From DASZMX01 sp035551475 (GTDB lineage: Bacteria > Verrucomicrobiota > Verrucomicrobiia > Limisphaerales > Palsa-1400): DNA of 64,000 bases. The stretch is taken from contig DASZMX010000103.1 in assembly GCA_035551475.1 (NCBI GenBank), forward strand, positions 30,881 to 94,880. The letters are read 5' to 3'. Made by a program: the position numbers and the translations under genes. The notes under the pieces are model-generated. The model made no database searches and was not told where the DNA came from. It saw nothing but the letters and a program-made list of their open reading frames with translations. Positions 56,330-64,000 of this stretch are shown here, piece after piece. Numbering within the stretch: position 1 is the first letter of the stretch; each line of letters begins with the position of its first letter.

Positions 56330-57211
56330 ATGTTGACAGGCACATTTACAGCCTTGGTGACGCCGTTTCGCAACGGCCAGGTGGACTACCCCGCCTTTAA
56401 GGCTTTGATTCGGCGGCAAATTGCCGGCGGCGTGGCCGGCGTGGTGCCGGTGGGCACCACGGGCGAATCGCCCACCGTTTCCTACGAGGAGCACATCGAG
56501 ATCATTGGGCACGCGGTGGAGTATGCCGCGGGCAAAATCCACGTCATGGCGGGCACCGGCGGCAATTCCACGAGCGAAGCCGTGTATTTGACGGAACGGG
56601 CGGCGCAAGCCGGGGCCAATTCCACCCTGCAAGTCGCGCCGTACTATAACAAACCCACGCAGGAAGGTTTGTTCCGGCATTTCCTGGAGGTCAGCAAGGC
56701 GACGAAATTGCCGACGATTCTGTACAGCATTCCGTCGCGATGCGGCGTGGAAATCTCGGTTGAAACCACCCGGCGCCTCGCGCTCGCTTCCCCGCGCTTT
56801 GTCGGCATCAAGGAAGCCGGCGGCAGCACGGAACGCGTCACGCTTTTGCGGGCCGCTCTCGGCAAACGCTTCTCCATCTTGTGCGGCGACGATGGATTAA
56901 CCCTGCCCTTCATGGCGCTCGGTGCCAACGGCGTGATCAGCGTGGCCTCCAATCTTATTCCGCGCGCGGTGGCGCAATTGGTCGCCGCGTGCGCGCGCGG
57001 GAATTTTGCGGCGGCCCTTAAGCTGCATGATCAATATCATCCACTCTTCAAAGACCTGTTCATTGAGACCAACCCCGGGCCCATCAAAGCCGCGCTCGCC
57101 CTGACCGGCCAGATCGCCGAGGAATATCGCCTGCCCATGGCGCCGCTTTCCGACAAGAACCGGGAAACATTGCGGGCCGCGCTGCAAAAATTCGGCCTGC
57201 TCAAATCATGA
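56330..57211 (+). CDS. dapA: 4-hydroxy-tetrahydrodipicolinate synthase
   Basis: A 293-residue TIM barrel: TTGESPTVS, APYYNKPTQEGLFRHF, Tyr132 in ILYSIPSR, and Schiff-base Lys161 in VGIKEAGGS. It condenses pyruvate with aspartate semialdehyde in lysine/diaminopimelate synthesis. It starts a dapA-dapB-folK unit; dapB begins in a 4-nt overlap. The start has no ribosome site and a poor promoter; an inverted repeat lies upstream. Confidence 0.93.
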   Translation: MLTGTFTALVTPFRNGQVDYPAFKALIRRQIAGGVAGVVPVGTTGESPTVSYEEHIEIIGHAVEYAAGKIHVMAGTGGNSTSEAVYLTERAAQAGANSTLQVAPYYNKPTQEGLFRHFLEVSKATKLPTILYSIPSRCGVEISVETTRRLALASPRFVGIKEAGGSTERVTLLRAALGKRFSILCGDDGLTLPFMALGANGVISVASNLIPRAVAQLVAACARGNFAAALKLHDQYHPLFKDLFIETNPGPIKAALALTGQIAEEYRLPMAPLSDKNRETLRAALQKFGLLKS

Positions 57212-57945
57212 CCCGCCTCGTCATCGCCGGCGCCAAGGGCCGGATGGGAACCGCCCTGCTCCAGCGCGCCGGGCAGATGCCCAATGTCTCGGTCACTGGG
57301 CAGATCGACGCGGGCGATGATTTGCGCCAGGTTATCGATGGCGCCGACGTCGTCATTGATTTCACGTTTCACGCCGCCACGCTCGGGTTTGCGCAAATTT
57401 GCGCCGAGAAAAAAAAGGCGCTGGTGATTGGATCAACCGGCCACACTGATGACGAGCGCAAAGCCATCGTCGCAGCCGTCGCCGGGATGCCAACGGTCTG
57501 GAGCGCGAATTATTCCACCGGCGTCAACGCGCTCTATTGGCTGACGCAAAAAGCCGCGGAAATCCTCGGGCCGGATTTCGATCTGGAAGTTGTCGAAATG
57601 CATCATCGGCTGAAAAAAGACGCGCCCAGCGGCACCGCCAAAACCCTCGCGGAAATTCTCGCCCGCGCGCGGCGTCAACAATTGGCGGACGTTGTCCGCC
57701 ACGGGCGCGAAGGGCTGACGGGCGAGCGCACGGCCACGGAAATCGGCATGCACGCGGTGCGGGGCGGCGATGTCGTGGGTGATCACACTGTTATTTTTGC
57801 CGGGATGGGAGAGCGATTGGAATTAGCCCACAAAGCGTCCAGCCGCGACACCTTTGCCGCTGGCGCCTTGCGCGCTGCCGTGTGGCTCCATTCCCAGAAA
57901 CCCGGCCTTTACGACATGCAAGATGTGTTGGGATTGCCTCGCTGA
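57208..57945 (+). CDS. dapB: 4-hydroxy-tetrahydrodipicolinate reductase
   Basis: A 245-residue protein: N-terminal Rossmann fold IAGAKGRMGTALLQRA, VIDFTFHAATLGFAQI, GSTGHTDDERKAI, then the substrate-binding VVEMHHRLKKDAPSGTAKTLAE. Overlaps dapA by ATGA. It reduces the DapA product with NAD(P)H. Confidence 0.94.
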   Translation: MTRLVIAGAKGRMGTALLQRAGQMPNVSVTGQIDAGDDLRQVIDGADVVIDFTFHAATLGFAQICAEKKKALVIGSTGHTDDERKAIVAAVAGMPTVWSANYSTGVNALYWLTQKAAEILGPDFDLEVVEMHHRLKKDAPSGTAKTLAEILARARRQQLADVVRHGREGLTGERTATEIGMHAVRGGDVVGDHTVIFAGMGERLELAHKASSRDTFAAGALRAAVWLHSQKPGLYDMQDVLGLPR

Positions 57946-57952
57946 AGAGTGG

Positions 57953-58408
57953 GTGTTTGTCGCGCTGGGATCAAACCTGGGCGACTCCGCGGAGATCGTG
58001 CGGCGCGCCCTCGCCCGCCTCCAGGAATACAGCGATGCGCCGCTGCGGCCATCCTCGCTCTGGCGCATGCCGCCGGTCGATTGTCCTCCCGGTTCACCCG
58101 ATTTCGTCAACGCCGTCGTGGGGCTGCGCGCGCGTCGGGACGAAACGCCGCAAACATTGCTGGCGAAATTGCAGGCGCTCGAAAAGGAGTTCGGGCGCCA
58201 GCCGAAAATCATTTTGAATGAACCACGCCCGCTGGATTTGGATTTGATCGCGTTTGGCGCGCGCACCGTGTCCACGCCGGAATTGACCGTGCCGCATCCG
58301 CGCGCCGCCCAGCGCAAATTCGTCCTGCAACCGCTGCGCGAAGTTGCGCCGGATTTAATCTTGCCTGGCGAAACGGCGACGGTGGCGCAATTGCTCGAGC
58401 GCCTTTAG
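57953..58408 (+). CDS. folK: 2-amino-4-hydroxy-6-hydroxymethyldihydropteridine pyrophosphokinase
   Basis: A 151-residue HPPK: FVALGSNLGDSAEIVRRAL, SSLWRMPPVDCPPGSPDFVNAVVGL, and NEPRPLDLDLIAFG with the conserved Asp residues, then VPHPRAAQRKFVLQPL. GTG 57953 is 7 nt after the dapB stop; an ATG at 57923 inside dapB is an alternative. It converges on the ebo-type gene with a 4-nt overlap. Confidence 0.9.
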   Translation: MFVALGSNLGDSAEIVRRALARLQEYSDAPLRPSSLWRMPPVDCPPGSPDFVNAVVGLRARRDETPQTLLAKLQALEKEFGRQPKIILNEPRPLDLDLIAFGARTVSTPELTVPHPRAAQRKFVLQPLREVAPDLILPGETATVAQLLERL

Positions 58409-59814
58409 GTCCGCGGGGGCGGCTCGCCCATCATGTTTTTTATGAACCCGCAGACCTCGGTGGAATCCAATGGCGCAGGCAGGGTCGCGGATTTGTCGCA
58501 CAAAAGCGCCGGCCAGCCGGCGGGATCAGCGGGACGCCGCCCGTGCGAGCCTTTCACCAGCGAGGCGTCGAGCGGAATAACGTCCATGAGCATGCGAAAG
58601 CCCAAACGTTTTTGCAGCAGGCGCCAGATGATCTTCCACTTGACAGCTGGAATGGCCGGATCAAGAAACAACTCCACCGGGTCGTAACCGGGCTTGCGAT
58701 GAATATCCACCGTGCGCGCGAAATCGGGCGCGGCGCAGTCCTCGAGCCAATAGTAATACGTAAACCAGGCGCCACTTTGGGCGACGGCCACCAGATCGCC
58801 CGCGCGTCCGTGCTGCACGCCGATTTTTTCCTTTTCGACGTCGTCCAGAACGAGTTCCACACCCGGCTGCTTTTCCAGCAACGCTCGAACCTGGTTTCGC
58901 AGCGTGGCGTCATTCACGTAAACGTGCGCGACTTGGTGGTCGGCCACCGCGAACACGCGGCTCGCGCCGCAGTCCAGCAATTCCAACCCCAGCTCCTCGC
59001 GAATCGCCAGCCACCCTTGCTCGCGAAACAAGCGGTTGAGATGAACCGGAGCATTCACAGGCTCAATTCCATACTCTGACAAGATCACGCACTGCACGCC
59101 GCGCCCGGCAAAAAAGGAAATTAAATCGCCGACGATGGCGTCAATTTCGGCCAGGTCGCGCGCGATGCCGGGATGAGCGGGGCCGAGGCGTTGCAAATTG
59201 TAATCCAAATGCGGCAGATAAATCAGTTGCAACGTCGGCGCCTGCAGCTCCTCGATCCACTTGGCGGCGGCGGCGATCCAACGCGAAGCGGCGTCGGGAC
59301 TGCCCTGCGGGCTCTGGCGCCCCGCAGCCGGCCCCCAAAACGTGGCAAATGGAAATTCGCCCAACTCTTTTTTGATCTCCGCGCGCAACGCTGCGGGCGA
59401 CGTGTAAATATCAAAGATCTTTCGCCCATCCGCGGGATAAGCGGGCCGCGGTGTGATCGAAAAGTCCGCGCCCGAATACATATTAAACCACCAAAAAAGC
59501 TGGGCGCACGTGAAGGTCGGATCGATGGCGCGCAACTGGTCCCAGATTTTCGGCGCAGTCACGATGTGGTTGGACTGCTTCCAGAAATGAACTTCCGCCA
59601 GTTCCCGGTGATACCAGCCGTTGCCCACCACCCCGTGACGCGACGGCGTCAAACCTGTCAAATAATTAGCCTGCGCCGTGCAGGTGACGGCGGGAAAAGC
59701 CGGGCGGATGCGCGCCCCCGCGCCGGCCTGCCGAAACCGCGCCAGGTGCGGCGTGGCCGCGCCGATCAAGCCTTCTGTCAAACCTACGACATTGATGACC
59801 GCCGTGCGCTTCAT
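58405..59814 (-). CDS. Alkaline-phosphatase-superfamily protein (EboF-like)
   Basis: A 469-residue protein of the nucleotide pyrophosphatase/phosphodiesterase type: INVVGLTEGLIG, FPAVTCTAQANYLTGLTPSRHGVVGNGWYHR (with the Thr/Ser nucleophile), LPHLDYNLQRLGP and SEYGIEP metal-ligand regions. It follows an EboD-like sugar-phosphate cyclase by 6 nt. The pair corresponds to two genes of the ebo/edb cluster described in cyanobacteria and Pseudomonas, where the enzymes support export or modification of a natural product precursor. The assignment to EboF rests on this pairing. Confidence 0.7.
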   Translation of the reverse strand: MKRTAVINVVGLTEGLIGAATPHLARFRQAGAGARIRPAFPAVTCTAQANYLTGLTPSRHGVVGNGWYHRELAEVHFWKQSNHIVTAPKIWDQLRAIDPTFTCAQLFWWFNMYSGADFSITPRPAYPADGRKIFDIYTSPAALRAEIKKELGEFPFATFWGPAAGRQSPQGSPDAASRWIAAAAKWIEELQAPTLQLIYLPHLDYNLQRLGPAHPGIARDLAEIDAIVGDLISFFAGRGVQCVILSEYGIEPVNAPVHLNRLFREQGWLAIREELGLELLDCGASRVFAVADHQVAHVYVNDATLRNQVRALLEKQPGVELVLDDVEKEKIGVQHGRAGDLVAVAQSGAWFTYYYWLEDCAAPDFARTVDIHRKPGYDPVELFLDPAIPAVKWKIIWRLLQKRLGFRMLMDVIPLDASLVKGSHGRRPADPAGWPALLCDKSATLPAPLDSTEVCGFIKNMMGEPPPRT

Positions 59815-59820
59815 GCGGCG

Positions 59821-61008
59821 TCAAGCCTGCGCCGGCACAATGCAGCGTCCGGTCGCGTCCCGGCGCCGCCGCAACTCCTCCAGCGCGATGGCCACTTTCG
59901 CCGGATGCGCCTCGTGCACCTCGGCGCTTTCTCCCAGGCCGCGCAGCATCGTGAGGCTGAGTTCGCCGCCAAGATGCTCCCGAAATTCCTCCAGGCCGCG
60001 CAGCAAGGCCGGCTGTTGCGCCTCGTCGAGATAAAACAATTCGGGGGCGAACAAGTCAAAGCCCAGGTTCTCCAACAAACCAAGAATCCGCTCACAGGAC
60101 GCCGCCTCGAGCCAGCCCAGTTCGCGGGAATAAATGGCATCCAGAGCCAAGCCGATGGCCACCGCTTCGCCATGGCGCAAACGGTAGTCGGAAAGCTGCT
60201 CCAGTTTGTGCGCGGCCCAGTGCCCGAAGTCGAGCGGGCGCGCGGAGCCCATTTCGAAAGGATCGCCAGAATCGGCAATATGATTGACGTGCAGGGCGGC
60301 GCAGCGTTCCACCATTTCGCGCAACGCCTCCGGCTCGAACCGGGCCAGGGCGGCGGCATGGCGCTCCAAACTTTCGAAGAAAAGGCGATCACGAATCAAC
60401 GCCACTTTCACCGCTTCGGCGTAACCGGCGCGTTTGTCGCGGTCCGGCAGCGTGTCCAGGAGCGCCAGGTCATTGATGACCGCGTGCGGCGGCGCGAATG
60501 TCCCGATGAAATTCTTTTTGCCGAAGGCGTTAATGCCATTCTTCACGCCGACCCCCGCGTCATTTTGCCCGAGCGTCGTCGTCGGAAGGCGGACATGGCG
60601 CACGCCGCGATGCGCGGTCGCCGCCGCCAGGCCCACCACGTCCAGCAAGGCGCCCCCGCCCACGCCCAGCACATGCGAATGCCGGTCCATATGATGGCGC
60701 TCGATGCGGGAATGAATTTCCGAAACGTGGAAATACGACATCTTGGCGCGTTCCCCGCCTTCAATGATCATGGGGGGACAGACCAATTCCAGGCGCCCGC
60801 TGAAGGCGGCAAAATAACGTTCGATTTTTGCGACCGCTTCCGGCTGCGCCGTGGCGAACCCTTCATCCATCACCACGAGAGTTTTTGCCGGGCTCCGCGA
60901 TTCCGTCAAAATCGTTTGCAGCAGCAAATTGGCCGGGTCAAAAACCTGTTCCGTAAAGAACACGCGGTGTTTAAATTGGACGGAAATGGTCCGCTGAATG
61001 GAGCGCAT
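59821..61008 (-). CDS. 3-dehydroquinate-synthase-like protein (EboD-type cyclase)
   Basis: A 395-residue sugar phosphate cyclase: VVMDEGFATAQPE, HVLGVGGGALLDVVGLAAATAHRG, VRLPTTTLGQNDAGVGVKNGINAFGKKN, RAGYAEAVKVALI and GHWAAHKLEQ, with the metal-binding Glu/His positions. The GQNDAGVGVKNGIN motif differs from AroB (QVDSSVGGKTGVN), pointing to the EboD branch rather than shikimate synthesis. A leaderless-type promoter precedes the ATG at 61008. It begins 45 nt after cysW. Confidence 0.8.
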   Translation of the reverse strand: MRSIQRTISVQFKHRVFFTEQVFDPANLLLQTILTESRSPAKTLVVMDEGFATAQPEAVAKIERYFAAFSGRLELVCPPMIIEGGERAKMSYFHVSEIHSRIERHHMDRHSHVLGVGGGALLDVVGLAAATAHRGVRHVRLPTTTLGQNDAGVGVKNGINAFGKKNFIGTFAPPHAVINDLALLDTLPDRDKRAGYAEAVKVALIRDRLFFESLERHAAALARFEPEALREMVERCAALHVNHIADSGDPFEMGSARPLDFGHWAAHKLEQLSDYRLRHGEAVAIGLALDAIYSRELGWLEAASCERILGLLENLGFDLFAPELFYLDEAQQPALLRGLEEFREHLGGELSLTMLRGLGESAEVHEAHPAKVAIALEELRRRRDATGRCIVPAQA

Positions 61009-61016
61009 GACGCCGC

Positions 61017-61044
61017 AATATTCACCGGCAACCGCTGATTTCAA
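61017..61044 (-). promoter_or_regulatory. Leaderless-type promoter of eboD-like gene
   Basis: TTGAAA (61044-61039), 16-nt spacer, AATATT (61022-61017), then 8 nt to the ATG at 61008. It indicates that the ebo-type pair can be transcribed apart from the sulfate transporter operon. Confidence 0.5.
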
Positions 61045-61053
61045 AGGGGAAAA

Positions 61054-61884
61054 TCAGCGCTCGGACGCGCTTTTCCATTCCAGGAAGGTTTTGATGCCCA
61101 GCGTCACCAATGCGAGCAACCCGAGCAGGCTGGCCACCGCAAACGGCGCGGCGGGATCGAATTCGTTGTAAAGTTTCTCCACGCGCAAGGGCAATGTGTC
61201 CGTCTGGCCCGTGATGTGACCGGACACGACCGAGACCGCGCCGAATTCTCCCATCGCGCGCGCGTTGCACAGGATGATGCCGTAGAGCAGACCCCATTTG
61301 ACGGACGGCAGGGTAACGCGCCGGAAGGTCTGCCAACCGCTCGCGCCGAGAACTTGCGCCGCTTCCTCTTGGTCGGTGCCTTGCGCTTCCATGATTGGAA
61401 TCAACTCGCGCACGACAAACGGAAACGTGACAAAGATGGTCGCCAGGACCATTCCCGGCAGCGCAAAAATAATTTTGATATGATGGCGTTCCAGCCAATC
61501 CCCCAAAACACCGTGCGCGCCGAACAGCAGCACAAAGAGCAAACCGCCAACGACCGGCGAGATGGAGAATGGCAGGTCAATGAGCGTCAGGAGAAACGCT
61601 TTGCCGCGAAATTGAAATTTGGCCAGCGCCCACGAGCCAGCCAGCCCAAAAATCACATTGAGCGGGACGCTGATCATCGCCACCAGAAATGTCATGCGAA
61701 TCGCGGACATCGTATCGTGGGTGGCGAGAGCTTTCAGGTAATGGTTGAAGCCCAGCGCGAACGCCTGAGCGAAAACATTGATCAGCGGCAGCAGCAAAAA
61801 CAGCAGCGCAAACAAAATCGTCAAGCCGATGAGCAGCCAGCGAATGAAGGGCGGGTCTTTGGAGCTTTGATTAAAACGCGTCAT
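61054..61884 (-). CDS. cysW: Sulfate ABC transporter permease CysW
   Basis: A 276-residue permease with six membrane helices and the inner EAA-type loop GTDQEEAAQVLGASGWQTFRRVTLP. SISPVVGGLLFVLLFG and ILCNARAMGEFGAVSVVSGHI identify the CysW branch. It forms the sulfate/thiosulfate importer with CysT and CysA. ATG 61884 overlaps the cysT stop. No cysA follows; an EboD-like gene does. Confidence 0.9.
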   Translation of the reverse strand: MTRFNQSSKDPPFIRWLLIGLTILFALLFLLLPLINVFAQAFALGFNHYLKALATHDTMSAIRMTFLVAMISVPLNVIFGLAGSWALAKFQFRGKAFLLTLIDLPFSISPVVGGLLFVLLFGAHGVLGDWLERHHIKIIFALPGMVLATIFVTFPFVVRELIPIMEAQGTDQEEAAQVLGASGWQTFRRVTLPSVKWGLLYGIILCNARAMGEFGAVSVVSGHITGQTDTLPLRVEKLYNEFDPAAPFAVASLLGLLALVTLGIKTFLEWKSASER

Positions 61885-62741
61885 GATTGCTGAAATTTGG
61901 CCGACCATTCCTGGAGGCGATTAAGCAGGTAAAGGAGCGCAAAGGAGAGGACCATCAGCGCCAGGGCCACCGCCATGGCGCCGGCGTAATCATACTCGTC
62001 CAACCGCACCACAATGAGCATCGGCGCAATCTGCGTGTCAGGCAAATTGCCGGAAATGAAAACAATGGATCCGTATTCGCCCAAAGCGCGCGCGAATGCC
62101 AGGCCGAATCCGGTGAGCATCGTGGGCATCAGCGTGGGCGCGATGACCGAGACAAACGTGCGGAGCCGCCCCGCCCCCAGGCTGGCGGCGGCTTCTTCCA
62201 CAAGCGGATCGAAATGCTCGAGCACCGGCTGCAACGTCCGCACGGAGAACGGCAGGCCGACAAATGTCAACGCAATGATCACGCCCAATTGGCTGTAGGC
62301 CCCGTGAATTCCAAGCGGTGTCAAGTAGCGCCCGAGCCAGCCGTGCTCGGAAAAAAGATTCGCCAGCGTCAATCCAGCCACCGCCGTCGGCAGCGCGAAG
62401 GGAAAATCGATCAAGCCATCCAAGAGGCGGCGCCCGGGAAATCGATAGCGCACAATCACCCATGCCATGAGGCTGCCAAAGACAAGGTTGACCGCCGCCG
62501 CCGCGAGCGACGACCAAATGCTGAACTCATAAGCGGCGATGGCCTGCGGATTGAAGGCCGCCTCCAGAAGCTTTTTGGGTGGCACCTCGGCAGCACGCAA
62601 CACAAGGACGGCGATGGGCAGCAGCACGATGATGCTAAGATAAAAGATCGTGAAGCCGAGCGTGCGATGAAAGCCGGGCAGCGGATTGAAACGCCGCCCG
62701 ACTGACTTGGCCGAGGATGGAGGATTGTATCCGTGTGGCAT
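61881..62741 (-). CDS. cysT: Sulfate ABC transporter permease CysT
   Basis: A 286-residue permease with six helices, DFPFALPTAVAGLTLANLFSE, and the EAA loop FDPLVEEAAASLGAGRLRTFVSVIAPTLMP, then ARALGEYGSIVFISGNLP, the CysT/CysU signature. Located 3 nt after the binding-protein gene. It pairs with CysW. Confidence 0.9.
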   Translation of the reverse strand: MPHGYNPPSSAKSVGRRFNPLPGFHRTLGFTIFYLSIIVLLPIAVLVLRAAEVPPKKLLEAAFNPQAIAAYEFSIWSSLAAAAVNLVFGSLMAWVIVRYRFPGRRLLDGLIDFPFALPTAVAGLTLANLFSEHGWLGRYLTPLGIHGAYSQLGVIIALTFVGLPFSVRTLQPVLEHFDPLVEEAAASLGAGRLRTFVSVIAPTLMPTMLTGFGLAFARALGEYGSIVFISGNLPDTQIAPMLIVVRLDEYDYAGAMAVALALMVLSFALLYLLNRLQEWSAKFQQS

Positions 62742-62744
62742 GCG

Positions 62745-63743
62745 TTAGCGGCGCTTGCCGGAAATCTGATCGAAAATCCCGCCGTCGTCAAAGTGGATCT
62801 TCTGCGCGTTCCGCCAGCCGCCAAAAAGCTCGTCGATGGTGAACGTTTCAATTTTGGGAAAGGTATCGCGATGTTTCTCCAGCGCCGCGGCCAGGCGCGG
62901 ACGTTGAAAGTGCGCGGCGGCAATTTCCTGCGCCTCCGGCGTGTAAAGAAAATGCAGATAACCTTCCGCAATGGCGCGCGTGCCGTGCGCATCGACGTAT
63001 TTGTCCACCACCGCGACGGGCGGTTCGGCCACGATGCTGATGGACGGATACACGACATCAAACTGCCCCTGGCCAATTTCACGCTGCACCAGCAACGCCT
63101 CGTTTTCCCAGCCCACCAGCACATCGCCAATGCCGCGTTGGGCAAACGTCGTGGTGGAACCGCGCGCCCCCACGTCCAGGACCGGCACGTTGCGATAAAA
63201 TTGCGTGATGTATTTGGTGGCGGCATTGGTGTCGCCGTGATTTTTCTTCAGGGCGGCGCCATAGGCGGCCAGGTAGGCCCAGCGGGCGCCGCCGGACGTT
63301 TTCGGATTTGGGACAACAACCCCCACGCCCGGACGCACCAGGTCGTCCCAATCCTTGATGCCCTTGGGATTTCCATGTTTGACCAGAAAAATGATCGTGG
63401 ACGTGTAGGGCGCGCTGTTGTCCGGCAGCCGTTTTTGCCAATCGGCGGGCAGCAGCCCAGCCTTGTCATGCAGCGCGTCAATATCATAGGCCAGCGCCAG
63501 GGTGACGACATCGGCCTGCAACCCGTCAATCACCGCGCGGGCCTGTTTGGCCGAACCGGCGTGGGATTGCTGGATGGTGACCTCATTGCCGGTCTTGGCT
63601 TTCCACATTTTGGTGAACGCCTCGTTGACATCGACGTAGAATTCCCGCGTGGGATCGTAGGAAACATTGAGCAGATTGAACTCAGCGGCGCTGGCCGCCA
63701 GGCTGGCGAGCGCGAAGAGGATAAGAGACGCGAAACGACGCAT
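62745..63743 (-). CDS. Sulfate-binding protein Sbp/CysP
   Basis: A 332-residue periplasmic protein with a signal peptide (SLILFALASLAASA) and the Sbp/CysP signature LLNVSYDPTREFYVDVNEAF, QQSHAGSAKQARAVIDGLQADVVTLALAYDID, and the ligand-binding NPKTSGGARWAYLAAYG. It delivers sulfate or thiosulfate to CysTW. The ATG at 63743 has AAGGA 8 nt upstream. First cytoplasmic-side gene after the porin. Confidence 0.92.
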   Translation of the reverse strand: MRRFASLILFALASLAASAAEFNLLNVSYDPTREFYVDVNEAFTKMWKAKTGNEVTIQQSHAGSAKQARAVIDGLQADVVTLALAYDIDALHDKAGLLPADWQKRLPDNSAPYTSTIIFLVKHGNPKGIKDWDDLVRPGVGVVVPNPKTSGGARWAYLAAYGAALKKNHGDTNAATKYITQFYRNVPVLDVGARGSTTTFAQRGIGDVLVGWENEALLVQREIGQGQFDVVYPSISIVAEPPVAVVDKYVDAHGTRAIAEGYLHFLYTPEAQEIAAAHFQRPRLAAALEKHRDTFPKIETFTIDELFGGWRNAQKIHFDDGGIFDQISGKRR

Positions 63744-63762
63744 AATATATTTCCTTGTCAGC

Positions 63763-64000
63763 TTAGAACGCCAATTGCACGCGCGTGAAGAAGATTTCTT
63801 CAGGTTGTTTGGTGACGGTGGCTTTGGCGCCAAGACCGCCTTCGAATGATGTGTGGGAATAACTCGCATCCACGCGCACATTCCGATTCAAATACCAGTT
63901 CAGACCGACCGACCACGCCTTGGCTTCCGACGCGGAGGTGGCGGCGTCGGCGAAGCCTTTGAACGTCGCCTTGTCAATCGAAAGATCCTCATAGCGGGCC
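63763..64000 (-). CDS. OprP/OprO-type porin, C-terminal fragment
   Basis: The last 78 codons of an outer membrane porin enter from the right edge. WSVGLNWYLNRNVRVDASYSHTSFEGG and the C-terminal QPEEIFFTRVQLAF, with a terminal Phe and alternating hydrophobic strands, match the phosphate-selective porin O/P family. It probably provides anion entry for the downstream sulfate transporter. The start is outside the window. Confidence 0.82.
   Translation of the reverse strand, partial: ARYEDLSIDKATFKGFADAATSASEAKAWSVGLNWYLNRNVRVDASYSHTSFEGGLGAKATVTKQPEEIFFTRVQLAF

Noticed and set aside
1..64000. CRISPR arrays, insertion sequences, prophage, rRNA operons
   Set aside because: No regularly spaced repeats, transposase, integrase, phage structural gene or rRNA sequence was seen.

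Overview
The window is a gene-dense, roughly 60% GC chromosomal stretch from a Gram-negative bacterium, most likely a verrucomicrobium of the Pedosphaera/Limisphaera type. This assignment is an inference from gene content: an H-x9-DG-type pseudopilin, a PEP-CTERM protein, a TIGR03118 beta-propeller protein, a DUF1573-cytochrome c fusion, a TMTC-like membrane/TPR protein, a GH26 mannanase, and Tol-Pal plus Tat machinery. There is no phage, insertion sequence, CRISPR array or rRNA. Intergenic gaps are small, nothing over about 300 bases lacks a gene, and many neighbours share 4-nt ATGA overlaps.

Layout. 1-2.2 kb: end of an imuA-imuB mutagenesis cassette with a possible LexA site, a VapBC-type toxin-antitoxin pair, tRNA-Leu(GAG) and a small acidic protein. 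2.2-9 kb: rhodanese, GH26 mannanase, RlmI-like methyltransferase, the hisS operon (with a 59-residue membrane protein not called by simple ORF rules and an exported rhodanese), an exported hypothetical protein, rpoZ, smpB and rpmB. 9-17 kb: pseudopilin, divergent lysR/aminotransferase pair, thioredoxin fusion, GAF histidine kinase, tRNA-Thr(CGT), clpB. 17-23 kb: tolQ-tolR-tolA-tolB-pal followed by tatA-tatA-tatC. 23-36 kb: TMTC-like protein, duplicated TIGR03118 protein, cytochrome fusion, PEP-CTERM protein, DUF1015, ROK kinase, HAD phosphatase, a decayed DUF433/DUF5615 toxin-antitoxin remnant, esterase, PQQ sugar dehydrogenase, pyrF, DHH phosphoesterase. 36.7-40 kb: a very large sensor kinase whose periplasmic half looks like an array of OB-type repeats. 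40-50 kb (minus strand): atpD-atpC-trpA, moaD-moaE with a DUF5009 acyltransferase, leuA with a complete leader-peptide attenuator, and exbB-exbD-tonB-zinc ribbon-guaB3. 50-58.4 kb: secreted hydrolases, ROK kinase, lipid kinase and L-2-hydroxyglutarate oxidase, a lipoprotein TIM barrel, dapA-dapB-folK. 58.4-64 kb (minus): an ebo-type pair (EboD-like cyclase plus alkaline-phosphatase-superfamily enzyme) and a sulfate uptake operon (porin, Sbp, CysT, CysW) without an adjacent CysA.

The two strongest regulatory observations are these. First, leuA is preceded by a 20-residue leader peptide with seven leucines, a 13-bp terminator hairpin and a perfectly complementary antiterminator segment overlapping the leader stop codon. 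Second, about twenty transcription units start with a TTGnnn / TAnnnT-like promoter whose -10 box ends 6-10 nt before the start codon and have no Shine-Dalgarno sequence, which predicts widespread leaderless transcription; other genes in the same window carry clear AAGGA-type ribosome sites. Function calls rest on motif recognition by eye; no database search was possible.
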